A stretch of 64,000 bases of DNA, taken from positions 124,001 to 188,000 of the forward strand of contig NW_027476515.1 in the NCBI RefSeq assembly GCF_051020955.1, given 5' to 3'. The notes under the pieces are model-generated. The model saw nothing but the letters and a program-made list of their open reading frames with translations, ran no database searches and was not told where the DNA came from. The stretch is from Megalopta genalis. Its lineage: Eukaryota > Arthropoda > Insecta > Hymenoptera > Halictidae. Positions 1 through 10,538 of this stretch are shown here, piece by piece (within the stretch, counting starts at the first letter, position 1; each line of letters begins with the position of its first letter). The position numbers and the translations under genes were made by a program.

Positions 1-1425
1 CTTAGCTTCAAATGCATGCGAAAAGAATTATTTATCTTCAAATACTTGCGATATAATTGATTTAGCTTCAAATATTGCGAAACAAGTGGTCCAGCTTCAA
101 ATACTTGTGATATACATGATTTAGCTTCAACAGCATGCGAAACAAACGAGTTAGCTTCAAATCCATGCGAAACACATGATTTAGCTTCAAACCAATGCGA
201 AGAAGGGGGATTATCTTCGAATCCATGCGAAACAAATGGTTTAGCTTCAAACACTTGTGATATACATGATTTAGCTTCAACAGCATGCGAAACAAACGAG
301 TTAGCTTCAAAAACCATGCGAAACACATGATTTAGCTTCAAATCGATGCGAATTAGAAGGCATTGCTTCAAATCCATGGGAATCAAATGGTTTAGCTTCA
401 AATACTTGTGATATACATGACTTAGCTTCAACAGCATGCGAAACAAACGAGTTAGCTTCAAATCCAAGCGAAGCATATGATTTCGTTTCAAATCAATGCG
501 AAGTAGAAGGCTGATCTCCGAATCCACACGAAACAGATTGTTTAGATTCAAATACTTGTGATATACATGATTTAGCTTCAACAGCATGCGAAACAAACGT
601 GTTAGCTTCAAATCCATGCGAAACACATGATTTAGCTCCAAATAAATGCGAAGTAGAAGGCGTAGCTTCAAATCCATGGGAATCAAATGGTTTATCTTCA
701 AATACTTGTGATATGCATGACTTATCTTCAACTGCATGCGAAACAAACGAGTTAGCTTCAAATCCATGCGAAACACATGATTTAAATTCAAATCAATGCG
801 AACTAGAAGGGTTATCATCAAATCCGTGCGAATCAAATGGTTTTGCTTCAAATATTTGTGATATACATGATTTAGCTTCAACAGCAAGCGAAACAAACGA
901 GTTAGCTTCAAATCCATGCGGAACACATGATTTAGCATCAAATCTATGCGAAGTAGAAGGCTTATCTTCGAATCCATGCGAAACAAGTGGTTTAGTTTCA
1001 AATACTTGTGATATACATGATTTAGCTTCAACTGCATGCCAAACAAATGAGTTAGCTTTAAATCTAAGCGTAACGCATGAATTAGCTTCAAATCCATCCG
1101 AAGTAGAAGGCTTAGCTTCAAATGCATGCGAAAAGAATTATTTATCTTCAAATACTTGCGATATAATTGATTTAGCTTCAAATCCATGCGAAACAAGTGG
1201 TTCAGCTTCAAATACTTGTGATATACATGATTTAGCTTCAACTGCATGCGAAACAAACGAGTTAGCTTCAAATCCATGCGTAACACATGATTTAGCTTCA
1301 AATCAATGCGAGGTGGAAGGCTTAGCTTCAAATACATGAGTAACAAAAAGGTTAGCTTCAAATATTTGTGAAATACATGATTTAGCTCCAACTGCATGCG
1401 AAACAAACGAGTTAGCTTCAAATCA
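1..1425 (+). repeat. Left arm of the 30-bp/150-bp satellite array
   Basis: Uninterrupted 30-bp units in A-B-C-D-E order. A diverged 60-bp stretch at 1-60 recurs without a mismatch at 1,111-1,170, and similarity continues beyond it apart from a 2-bp deletion near position 73. This shows a 1,110-bp (37-unit) internal duplication. A plus-strand frame is open from 599 to 1,339 (246 codons of the decapeptide pattern), but it has no initiation context or non-repeat sequence and I do not call it a gene. The arm stops inside a unit at about 1,425, where the retrotransposon begins. Confidence 0.95.
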
Positions 1426-1430
1426 CACCA
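1410..1430. other. 3'-side junction of the retroelement with the satellite
   Basis: A complete E unit ends at 1,411. The next unit supplies its first 13-14 bases (1,412 to 1,424/1,425) and then sequence changes to ORF2. No poly(A), simple-repeat tail or 3' UTR is present, so this is a deletion or recombination breakpoint, not a normal retrotransposition end. Confidence 0.75.
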
Positions 1431-2073
1431 GCTTCCGAAGCATGGTGTAACCGCAGAACATGATGTCGATCAGAGAGTGGTGACCATTCCTCTCAAACGT
1501 TAACTTTCCTTCACTGACCACCGGGCAAATCCGGACACGGTTTGCCATTTCGAGGGTGGCAGTGCCCCGTGCATCCGACTTGGCCGACCCCCAAGCTGGT
1601 GATTTTGAATTGAAGTCACCTGCCACGATCAGGTGTTCGCGATCCAGGGTGCCTATCAGATGTTCAAGGTGATGCAAGTGCGTCATAAAATTGCCCAATC
1701 GCATGTTCGGCGTGTAGTAGCAGCTAACAACTGTTATATCGTTGAGCTGTATTACCACGCATCCGTCTATGCTGACCAGACGCTGGATAGACGAAAACCA
1801 CTCAGTCGCCCTAGCAGTGACCCATATGGCCGCTCTGCTATCCCTGGTCCCGAACCAATGGTCTAGTATCCTCCATGGTTCAGAAATCAAAACCACGTCA
1901 ATGTCAAGGTCGATTGCATTTTGTTGGAGCAGGTCGTGCGCTAATCTACAATTGTGCAGTTTGATTTGTAATAAGTTTAGGCGAGTGTTCTTAGACGCCT
2001 TCTTATTATGTTTCCCTTGCATGTGAACAGTGAACTTGTTAACAATAATGAAGGGTCCAAGAGTAATGGACAA
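1423..2073 (-). pseudogene. ORF2 N-terminal fragment: AP-type endonuclease domain of R1-type retrotransposon
   Basis: In intact elements ORF2 encodes an endonuclease that nicks the target and a reverse transcriptase that copies the RNA there. Only about 200 residues remain. Numbered from the frame start at 2,073 (a TTG; the first ATG is at 2,020-2,022), I see the N-terminal LLQIKLHNC block (34-42), catalytic-type Glu65 in ISEPW, CYYTPN (118-123), GDFN with Asp153 and Asn155, DARG (167-170), and SLIDIMF (200-206), which normally precedes the terminal SDH motif. The SDH catalytic His and the whole reverse transcriptase are absent. The frame ends at a TGA created at the satellite junction (1,423-1,425). 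The gap to the ORF1 stop is only a few bases, as is usual for these bicistronic elements. It cannot be functional. The endonuclease identity is secure; the clade is less so. Confidence 0.88.
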
Positions 2074-4293
2074 AGGAGTTAGCCCTTATCGTCGTAGCCC
2101 TTTTCGGGTGCTTGTATTAGCGTCTCGCCTCCGGAGGGTAAGAGTACCCTGGAGGAATCCTCGCTAAATATATCGGAGGCACTTCTGGGGACCAGCGTCA
2201 CCCTTGCGTCCTTATCCTTGTTTGCTCTTGGAGTGGGGTTAGTCGTCTGTTTATCAGCATCGGCCTCTCTCAGGGCTGTCGATGCGTCTTTACAATCAAG
2301 GCTCACTATAGGTGAGCTTGAGTCGGTACTAAATTTACCTCCCTTAGGTTGTTTCGGTGTCCTGCCCGAGTTCGTCAATTTATTCGTCTTCGATTTTTTT
2401 GCGTCGTTCATGGAGCCGTCAGTTGGTGGTTTGGCTTTAACCCCTTTGTCATTGTTGCGTTTCTCGCGGGCTTCGTTGAGTGCCTTGCAGTATGCAGGGC
2501 ACTTGAGACTCCCGTCCCTGTGGCCCTGCATACTGCAATTAAGGCATTTTTCCGCATTAGTGCAGGATTTCTCCATATGTCCAAGGTCACCGCACCTGCG
2601 GCAGCTCTTAGACCTGTCCGCATTTTTACATGTTGAGCTGCGTTGACCGCATTCGCGGCACCTGTAACATTGGGTGACCTCTATCCGTTCAACCACACGA
2701 CAGAGGCCCCATCCAACCCTGAAGCGTTTCACCTTTAGGAGCCTTTCCGCGTTTTCAGTGGAAGTGATGACGGTAGCATTTTGGCTACCCGCGTACCCAG
2801 GACAAAGGGCTTTCACCTGAACTTCCTGAGGATCCAAGGTCGAGCCCAGCATCTTGTATAGTGTACTCGATATGTCCTCGGTCGTAACATCCCCGTCTAA
2901 ACCCTTAAGGTGGAGAGTTTTTGTATTGCGGGTTGATATTTTCGCTTTAACTCCGGCAATCTTTTTATTAATTAGTGAGGAGAGTCCTGTTACCTTCCCT
3001 CGGTCACCCTTGACAGAGATAACTAGGTCTCCTTTCAGGTTCGCTTTGACGTAAGCGATGTCAATCCCCTCTCGGTTAACGTCGACGTTCTTTTTAACAG
3101 AACGCAGCATGTCAGCGTATGTTTGTCCGTTACTGGATATGGTAATGGTTTCCGTCGCGGGCTTACCAGAGCCGTCAGAGCTTTTGATCATTTTTATGTC
3201 TGGTCCCCCTCCCTTACTTGAGCGGAGGTGGATCATCAAGTTGCTCTGTGAGAAGATCAATTCAACAAGTTTCCTGCTAATATTTATACTTACTTCGTCG
3301 GGGCAAATCAACGTGATTACTTTTCCAGCCGAAGTATCCATACTTAGGTGCGCCATTTTCCTGAGGCACTCGTATACCACGTGTAAGTCGATAGTGTCCT
3401 TCTCATTATCCTTATGGATAAGAAAGAAGTGGGTCCTGGATTTCCTTTTCATACCGCCGCTTTTGCTTGGAATAGAGGTAGTGGTCTGGAGGTGGGCGAC
3501 TTCTCCCTTGCGGGCCTCCTGGACAAGGATATCGTCGAGACATGCCATCTTCTGAAGGATTCTGCGCGTAGTTCCATCTGTGGTACGTAGATCCGCCGGT
3601 GTGAAGCAGGCGATGTCAATCGTGTCTTTCATCGGTCTTGCGTTATCATCAACTTTTGAGTGAGCAAAGGAATCGAATGAGCTCGTGGAGCTCATCAAAG
3701 TTGAGTTCCTTTCGCGCCCATCATGCGACCTCCACACGATCCACCGCTTCCGGGTCTGCGGTTTGCGTACCCATAGTCCTATATGCTTTGGGGAGAGGAG
3801 GACGAGTGGAGCCATCGTCGATTAAAGAGGCGCGGGTCGCATTACCGACCTCCTCGCGTGTCTCGAGTCTTCCTTTGGTAAGGACCTCCTTCGTGATCCT
3901 TTTAAAGAGTTCGTTTCCTTGGCCAACGAGCTCACCAGTAGTGATAAGTTGGGGTTTACGCTGTCCTGTGACCTACAAAACGCCTGTACCGCCTTGGTGC
4001 AGGCTATAAGTTTCCTTAATTCGATAGTGACGTCAGCCAACAGATTAGTTTCAACTACAGCTGTGTCGTCCTCGCTGAGATCAGACATGCTGTCCAGCCT
4101 CTTTCTTTTCTGCGTATGTGCCGCTTCAGAAGTCGGTCGCATCTCACTTTCCGAGTGAAAAGCAACCTCAAAGTCTTCCTGCACCTGCGTCTGGGACGCC
4201 ATGTCCGTCAGTGACAACGAACGTCGCCGTTCGGTGGGTGGTGGAGTCCTCGGCATCTTTCTGACCGGCACAAAGTGAGACTTGAACTCTACA
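1426..4293 (-). mobile_element. R1-type non-LTR retrotransposon fragment, truncated in ORF2
   Basis: This is the only non-satellite sequence in the window, and it is visibly more GC-rich than the roughly 37% GC array. On the minus strand it holds a short leader (about 37 bp), ORF1 (Gag-like, three C-terminal zinc knuckles), and the start of ORF2 (AP-endonuclease). The order ORF1 then ORF2 with endonuclease first, three knuckles in ORF1, and the GDFN and ISEPW endonuclease motifs are the layout of the R1 group of arthropod elements. Reverse transcriptase, the 3' UTR and any tail are missing: the element passes straight into satellite at about 1,425. Loss of the 3' part is unusual, because incomplete reverse transcription normally removes the 5' end. 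I see no obvious target-site duplication. It is dead: truncated, and with a stop in ORF1. R1 clade is my best placement; a related Jockey-group clade is possible. Confidence 0.9.
2079..4256 (-). pseudogene. ORF1 (Gag-like nucleic-acid-binding protein) of R1-type retrotransposon, with in-frame stop
   Basis: ORF1 of these elements encodes an RNA-binding protein that packages the element RNA. Starting at the ATG at 4,254-4,256, the frame runs 725 codons to TAA at 2,079-2,081 but is broken by TAA at 3,822-3,824 (codon 145). Downstream of that stop, 578 codons are open from 3,815. Numbered from 3,815, residues about 330-380 form the conserved block before the knuckles. Knuckle 1 spans 383-396 and has Gln391 where the zinc-binding His is expected. 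Knuckle 2 is C405-C408-H413-C418. Knuckle 3 is C424-C427-H432-C439. A Lys/Ser-rich tail follows. Near 3,720-3,930 another minus-strand frame is also open and reads more naturally, so small compensating frameshifts around the stop are likely. Upstream of 4,256 the frame continues into satellite (to 4,529) by chance, because the satellite is open in that frame. ORF2 follows within a few bases. Confidence 0.85.
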
Positions 4294-4300
4294 TTGTGAT
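4285..4300. other. 5'-side junction of the retroelement with the satellite
   Basis: Element sequence runs up to about 4,293, and the satellite resumes at 4,294 with TTGTGATATAC, which is base 15 onward of a D unit. Only about 37 bp separate this point from the ORF1 ATG, so the leader is short or 5'-truncated. The 30-bp register matches the left junction (base 14 left, base 15 right). Confidence 0.7.
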
Positions 4301-4510
4301 ATACATGATTTAGCTTCAACTGCATGCGAAACAAACGAGTTATATTGAAATCCACGCGGAACACATTATTTTGCTTCAAATAAATGCGAAGTAGAAGGCT
4401 TGGCTTCAAATTCATTCGAAACAAATGGTTTAGCTTCAAATACTTGTGATATACATGATTTAGTTTCAACTGCATGCGAAACAAACGAGTTAGATTAAAA
4501 TCCAAGCGAA

Positions 4511-5120
4511 ACACATGATTCAGCTTCAAATCAATGCGAAGTTAAAGGCTTAACTTCAAATCCATGCGAAACAAATGATTTAGCTTCAAATACTTGCGAT
4601 ATAAGTGATATAGCTTCAAATGCAGCGGAACAAACAGTTAGCTTCAAATTCATGCGTAACACATGGTATAGATTCAGATAATTGTGATAAACATGATTTA
4701 GCTTCAAATCAATGCGAAGCTAAAGGCTTAGCTTCAAATCCATGCGAAACAAATGATTTAGCTTCAAATACTTGCGATATAAGTGATACTGCTTCAAATG
4801 CAGGCGAAGCAAACAGTTAGATTCAAATTCATGCGAAACACATGATTTAGGTTCAAATGAAGGCGAAGTATAAGGCTTAGCTTCAAATCCATGCGAGACC
4901 AATGATTTATCTTCAAATAAATGCGAATATAAGTGATATAGCTTTAAATGCAGGCGAAACAAACGAGATAGCCTTAAGTCCATGGGAAATAAAGGAGTTA
5001 CCTTCAAATACTTGCGGTTTAAATGAAATAGCTTCAAATGCAGGCGAAACAAACAAGTTAGCTTCAAATCCATGCGGAACATATGATTTAGCTTCAAATC
5101 ATGCGAAGTTAAAGGCTTAG
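4511..5120 (+). repeat. D'-type satellite block, copy 1 of 3 (partners near 45 and 48 kb)
   Basis: The D units here keep a CG (TACTTGCGATATAAGTGAT) where standard D has TG. Private features, such as the shortened unit containing TGCAGCGGAACAAACAG at 4,620 and the TACTTGCGGTTTAAATG unit near 5,010, recur in the same order at about 45,060-45,586 (offset about 40,547) and 48,150-48,710 (offset about 43,600). It is a duplicated block, not merely a similar unit type. Confidence 0.8.
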
Positions 5121-7020
5121 CTTCAAATCCGAGCGAAACACATGATTTAGCTTCAAATCTATGCGAAGTAGAAGGCTTAGCTTCAAATCCTTGCGAAACG
5201 AATGATTGAGCATCAAATGCTTGCGAATATATGTGATATCGCTTCTAATACAGGAGAAAACGATGAGTTAGCTTCAAATCCATGCGAAACACATGATTTA
5301 GCTTCAATTCAATGCGAAGTAGAAGGCTTATCTTCGTATCCGTTCGAAACATATGGTTTAGCTTCAAATACTTGTAATATACTTGATTTAGCTTCACCAG
5401 CCTGCGAAACAAACGAATCAGCTTCAAATCCATGCGAAACACATGATTTAGCTTCAAATCAATGCGAAGTAGAAGGCTTAGCTTCAAATCCATGGGAATC
5501 AAATGGTTTAGCTTCAAATACATGTGATATACATGATTCAGTTTCAATTGCATGCGAAACAAACGAGTTAACATCAAATTCATGCGAAACAGATTATTTA
5601 GCTTCAAATTCATGCGAAGTTGAAGGCTTAGCTTCAAATCCATGCGAAACGAATGATTAAGTGTCAAATACTTGCGAACATATGTGATGTCTCTTCAAAT
5701 GCAGGCGAAACAATCGTGTTAGCTTCAAATCAATGCGAATCACACGATTTAGCTTCAAATCCAAGCGAAGCACATGATTTAACTTCAAATCAATGCGAAG
5801 TAGAAGGCTTAGATTCAAATCCATGCGAAACAAATGGTTTAACTACAAATACTTGTGACATACATGATTTCTCTACAACTGCATGAGAAACAAACGAGTT
5901 ATCCTCAAATCCATGCGAAACACATGATTTAGCTTCAAATCAGTGCGAAGTAGAAGGCTTAGATTCAAATCCATGCGAAACAAATGGTTTAACTTCAAAT
6001 ACTTGTGATATATATGATTTCTCTTCAACTGCATGAGAAACGAACGAGTTATCTTCAAATCCTTGCGAAACACATGATTTAGCTTTAAATCAATGCGAAG
6101 TAGAAAGCTTATCTTCGAATCCATGCGAAACAAATGGATTAGCTTCCAATACTTGTGATATACATGATTTAGCTTCAAATGCTGGCGAAACAAACGAGTT
6201 AGTTTCAAATCCATGCGAAACACATGGTTTGGCTTAATATTCATGCGAAACAAATGGTTTAGCTTCAAATTCTTGTGATATACATAATTCAGTTTCAACA
6301 GCATGCGAAACAAACGAGTTAGCTTGAAATCCATGCGAAAGCAAATGGTTTAGCTTCAAATACTTGTGATATACATGATTTAGATTGAACTGCATGCGAA
6401 ACAATCGAGTTAGATTCAAATCCGTGCGAAACACATGATTTAGCTACAAATCAATGCGAAGTAGAAGGCTTTGCTTCAAATCCGTGCGAATCAAATGTTT
6501 TAGCTTCAAATTCTCGTGATATACATGATTTAGCTTCAACTGCGTGCGTAACAAACGAGTTAGCTTCAAATCCATGCGAAACACATGATTTAGATTCAAA
6601 TCAATGCGAAGTAGAAGGCTTATCTTCGAATCCGTGCGAAACAAATGGTTTAGCTTCAAACACCTGTGATATACATGTTTTACCATCAACTGCATGCGAA
6701 ACAAACGAGTTAGCTTCAAATCCATGCGAAACACATGATTTAGCTCCAAATTAATGCGAAGTAGAAGGCTTATCTTCGAACCCATGCGAAACAAATGGTT
6801 TAACTTCAAATACTTGTGATATACATGATTGAGCTTCAACTGCCTGCGAAACAAACGAGTTAGCTACAAATCCATGCGAAACACATGATTTAGCTTCAAA
6901 TCAATGCGAAGTAGAAGGCTGAACTTCGTATCCGTTCGAAACATATGGTTTAGCTTCAAATACTTGTAATATACTTGATTTAGCTTCACCAGCCTGCGAA
7001 ACAAACGAGTCAGCTTCAAA
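5121..7020 (+). repeat. Standard HOR stretch
   Basis: Ordinary A-E units. It includes an adjacent 150-bp duplication (about 5,790-6,060) marked by the unusual ATTTCTCT version of unit E, and a TTAATATTCATGCG variant near 6,236 that is scattered elsewhere in the array. The segment at 6,905-7,010, with TTCGTATCCGTTCGAAAC, has relatives at 5,333 and 20,230. No gene is visible. Confidence 0.85.
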
Positions 7021-7620
7021 TCCATGCGAAACACATGATTTAGCTTCAAATCAATGCGAAGTAGAAGGCTTAGCTTCAAATCCATGGGAATCAAATGGTT
7101 TAGCTTCAAATACATGTGATATACATGATTCAGTTTCAATTGCATGCGAAACAAACGAGTTAGCATCAAATCCATGCGAAACACATTATTTAGCTTCAAA
7201 TCAATGCGAAGTAAAAGGGTTATCTTCGAATCCATGCGAAACAAGTGGTTTAGCTTTAAATACTTGTGATATACGTGATTTTGCTTCAAATGCAGGCGAA
7301 TCAAACGAGTTAGCTTCAAATCGATGCGTAACACATGATTTATCTTCAAATAAATGCGATGTAGATGGTTTAGCTTCAAATCCACGAGAAACGAATGATT
7401 TAGCTTCAGATACTTGCGATAGAAGTGATATAGCTTCAAACGCAGGCGAAACGAACAAATTAGCTTTAAATACATGCGAAACACATGATTTAGCCACAAA
7501 TCAATGCGAAGTAGAAGGCTTAACTTCAAATTAATGAGAAACTAATGATTTAGCTTCAAATACTTGTGATATACATGATTCAGTTTCAATTGCATGCGAA
7601 ACAAACGAGTCAGCTTCAAA
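7021..7620 (+). repeat. 600-bp tandem duplication, copy 1
   Basis: Twenty units (four HORs), repeated at offset 600 in 7,621-8,220 with only scattered substitutions. Both contain the CAGTTTCAATTGC version of E and an ATTTTGCTTCAAATGCAGGCG segment. Confidence 0.85.
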
Positions 7621-8220
7621 TCCATGCGAAACACATGATTTAGCTTCAAATCAATGCGAAGTAGAAGGCTTAGCTTCAAATCCATGGGAATCAAATGGTT
7701 TAGCTTCAAATACTTGTGATATACATGATTCAGTTTCAATTGCATGCGAAACAAACGAGTTAGCATCAAATCCATGCGAAACACATTATTTAGCTTCAAA
7801 TCAATGCGAAGTAGAAGGGTTATCTTCGAATCCATGCGAAACAAGTGGTTTAGCTTTAAATACTTGTGATATACGTGATTTTGCTTCAAATGCAGGCGAA
7901 TCAAACGAGTTAGCTTCAAATCGATGCGTAACACATGATTTATCTTCATATAAATGCGATGTAGATGGTTTAGCTTCAAATCCACGAGAAACGAATGATT
8001 TAGCTTCAGATACTTGCGATAGAAGTGATATAGCTTCAAATGCAGGCGAAACGAACAAGTTAGCTTTAAATACATGCGAAACACATGATTTAGCCACAAA
8101 TCAATGCGAAGTAGAAGGCTTAACTTCAAATTAATGAGAAACTAATGATTTAGCTTCAAATACTTGTGATATACATGATTCAGTTTCAATTGCATGCGAA
8201 ACAAACGAGTCAGCTTCAAA
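7621..8220 (+). repeat. 600-bp tandem duplication, copy 2
   Basis: Second copy of 7,021-7,620. After 8,220 the sequence resembles a third pass joined about 450 bp out of step, so a further unequal exchange or deletion occurred there. Similar blocks are found at about 10,860-11,520, 16,380-16,860 and 20,370-20,930. Confidence 0.85.
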
Positions 8221-8700
8221 TCCATGCGAAACACATTATTTAGCTTCAAATCAATGCGAAGTAGAAGGGTTATCTTCGAATCCATGTGAGACAAGTGGTT
8301 TAGCTTCAAATACTTGTGATATACATGATTTACCTTCTACTGCATGCGAAAATAACGAGTTAGCTTCAAATCCTTGCGAAACGCATGATTTAGCTTCCAA
8401 TCACTGCGAAGTAGAAGACTGATCTTTGAAACCATGCGAAACAAGTGGTTTAGCTTCAAATACTTGTGATATACATGATTTAGATTGAACTGCATGCGAA
8501 ACAAACGAGTTAGCATCAAATTCAGGCGAAACACATGATTTAGCTTCAAATTCATTCGAAACACGTGGTTTAGCTTCAAATCCATTCGAGACGAATAGTT
8601 TATCTTCAAAAACTTGTTTAATACATGATTTAGCTACAACTGCATGTGAAACAAACGAGTTAGCTGTAAATCCAAGCGAAACACATGATTGAGCTTCAAA

Positions 8701-9273
8701 TCAATGCGAAGTAGAAAGCTTAGCTTCAAATCCTTGCGAAACGAATGATTGAGCATCAAATACTTGCGAATATATGTGATATCGCTTCTAATACAGGAGA
8801 AAACGACGAGTTAGCATCAAATCCATGCGAAACACATGATTTAGCTTCAATACAATGCGAAGTAGAAGGCTTATCTTCGAATCCATGCGAAACAAACGTT
8901 TTAACTTCAAATACTTGTGATATACATGATACAGCTTCAACAGCATGCGAAACAAACGAGTTAGCTTCAAATATAAACGAAAAACATGATTTATCTTTGA
9001 ATCAATGCGAAAGTAGAAGTCTTAGCTTCAAATCCAAGCCAATCAAACGGATTAGCTTGAAATACTTGTGATATACATGATTTAGCTTCAACTGCATGCG
9101 AAACATACGAGTTAGATACAAATCCAAGCGAAACACATGATTTAGCTTCGAATCACTGCAAAGTGGAAGGCTGATCTTCGAATCCATGGGAAACAAATGG
9201 TTTAGCTTCAAATACTTGTGAAATACTTGATTTTTGCTTCAACTGCATGCGAAACAAACAAGTTAGCTTCAAA
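8701..9273 (+). repeat. 573-bp subrepeat, type 1
   Basis: Nineteen 30-bp units plus three single inserted bases (19 x 30 + 3). The insertions are in the CTTGCGAATATATGTGAT unit, the GCGAAAGTAGAAGTC unit, and the TTGATTTTTGCTTC unit. Diagnostic bases are GTTAGCATCAAATCCATG and CTTCAATACAATGCG. Confidence 0.88.
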
Positions 9274-9846
9274 TCAAGGCGAAGTAGAAGGCTTAGCTTC
9301 AAATCCTTGCGAAACGAATGATTGAGCATCAAATACTTGCAAATATATGTGATATCGCTTCTAATACAGGAGAAAACGACGAGTTAGCTTCAAATACATG
9401 CGAAACACATGATTTAGCTTCAATTCAATGCGAAGTAGAAGGCTTATCTTCGAATCCATGCGAAACAAACGGGTTAACTTCAAATACTTGTGATATACAT
9501 GATATAGCTTCAACAACATGCGAAACAAACGAGTTAGCTTCAAATACAAACGAAAAACATGATTTATCTTTGAATCAATGCGAAAGTAGAAGTCTTAGCT
9601 TCAAATGCAAGCCAATCAAACGGATTAGCTTGAAATACTTGTGATATACATGATTTAGCTTCAACTGCATGCGAAACATACGAGTTAGCTATAAATCCAA
9701 GCGAAACACATGATTTAGCTTCGAATCACTGCGAAGTGGAAGGCTGATCTTCGAATCCATGGGAAACAAATGGTTTAGCTTCAAATACTTGTGAAATACT
9801 TGATTTTTGCTTCAACTGCATGCGAAACAAACAAGTTAGCTTCAAA
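9274..9846 (+). repeat. 573-bp subrepeat, type 2
   Basis: Adjacent copy with the same three inserted bases. Diagnostic bases are GTTAGCTTCAAATACATG, CTTCAATTCAATGCG and GAAACAAACGGGTTAACTT. Confidence 0.88.
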
Positions 9847-10538
9847 TCTATGCGAAACAAATGGTTCAGATTCAAATACTTGTGATATATATAATTTAGC
9901 ATCAACTGCATGCGAAACAAACGAGTTAGCTTCTAATCCAAGCGAAACACATGATTTAGCTTCAAATCAATGCGAAGTAGAAGGCTTAGCTTCAAATCCT
10001 TTGGAAACGAATGATTGAGCATCAAATACTAGCGAATATATGTGATATCGCTTCTAACACAGGAGAAAACGACGAGTTAGCAGCAAATCCATGTGAAACA
10101 CATGACTCAGCTTCAAATCAATGCGAAGTAAAAAACTTAGCTTCAAATCCATGCGAAACTAATGGTTTAGCTTCTAATACTTGTGATATACATGATTTAG
10201 CTTCAACTGCATGCGAAACCAACGAGTTAGCTTCAAATCCAAGCGAAACACATGATTTAGCTTCGAATCACTGCGATGTGGAAGGCTGATCTTTGAATCC
10301 ATGCGAAACAAGTGGTTTAGCATCAAATGCATGTGATATACATGATTTAGCTTCAACAGCAGGCGAAACAAACGAGTTAGCTTCAAATCCATGCGAAAGC
10401 AAATGGTATAGCTTCAAATACTTGTGATATACATGATTTAGATTGTACTGCATGCGAAACAATCGAGTTAGATTCAAATCCGTGCGAAACACATGATTTA
10501 GCTTCAAATCAATGCGAAGTAGAAGGCTTTGCTTCAAA
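9847..10538 (+). repeat. Standard HOR stretch between duplicated blocks
   Basis: A-E units. 10,011-10,260 (with a 31-bp GCGAATATATGTGAT unit) recurs near 15,418-15,660. 10,385-10,530 is close to 14,385-14,530. Nothing but satellite. Confidence 0.8.

Larger units (their letters stand above)
7231..9590 (+). repeat. 3.3-kb-spaced segmental duplication, copy A
   Basis: Matches 10,539-13,468. The offset starts at 3,308 and falls to 3,304 through four single-base deletions in copy B (near 10,993, 11,528, 11,544 and 11,730). It then jumps by 573 because copy B carries one more 573-bp subrepeat. Confidence 0.85.

Noticed and set aside
1633..4158. Plus-strand ORFs across the retroelement (for example 3,058-3,555)
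   Set aside because: Shadows of the minus-strand ORF1/ORF2. No recognisable domains.
1426..4293. R1 insertion into 28S rDNA
   Set aside because: Both flanks are satellite; no rRNA sequence is present.
1426..4293. Endogenous retrovirus or LTR element, because of zinc knuckles
   Set aside because: Three C-terminal knuckles followed at once by an AP-endonuclease reading frame is a non-LTR layout. There are no LTRs, protease or integrase.
3822..4529. A genuine fusion protein of satellite-coded and retroelement ORF1 residues
   Set aside because: The frame joins by chance because the satellite is open in that minus-strand frame. ORF1 has its own ATG at 4,256, and the joined frame stops at 3,822.
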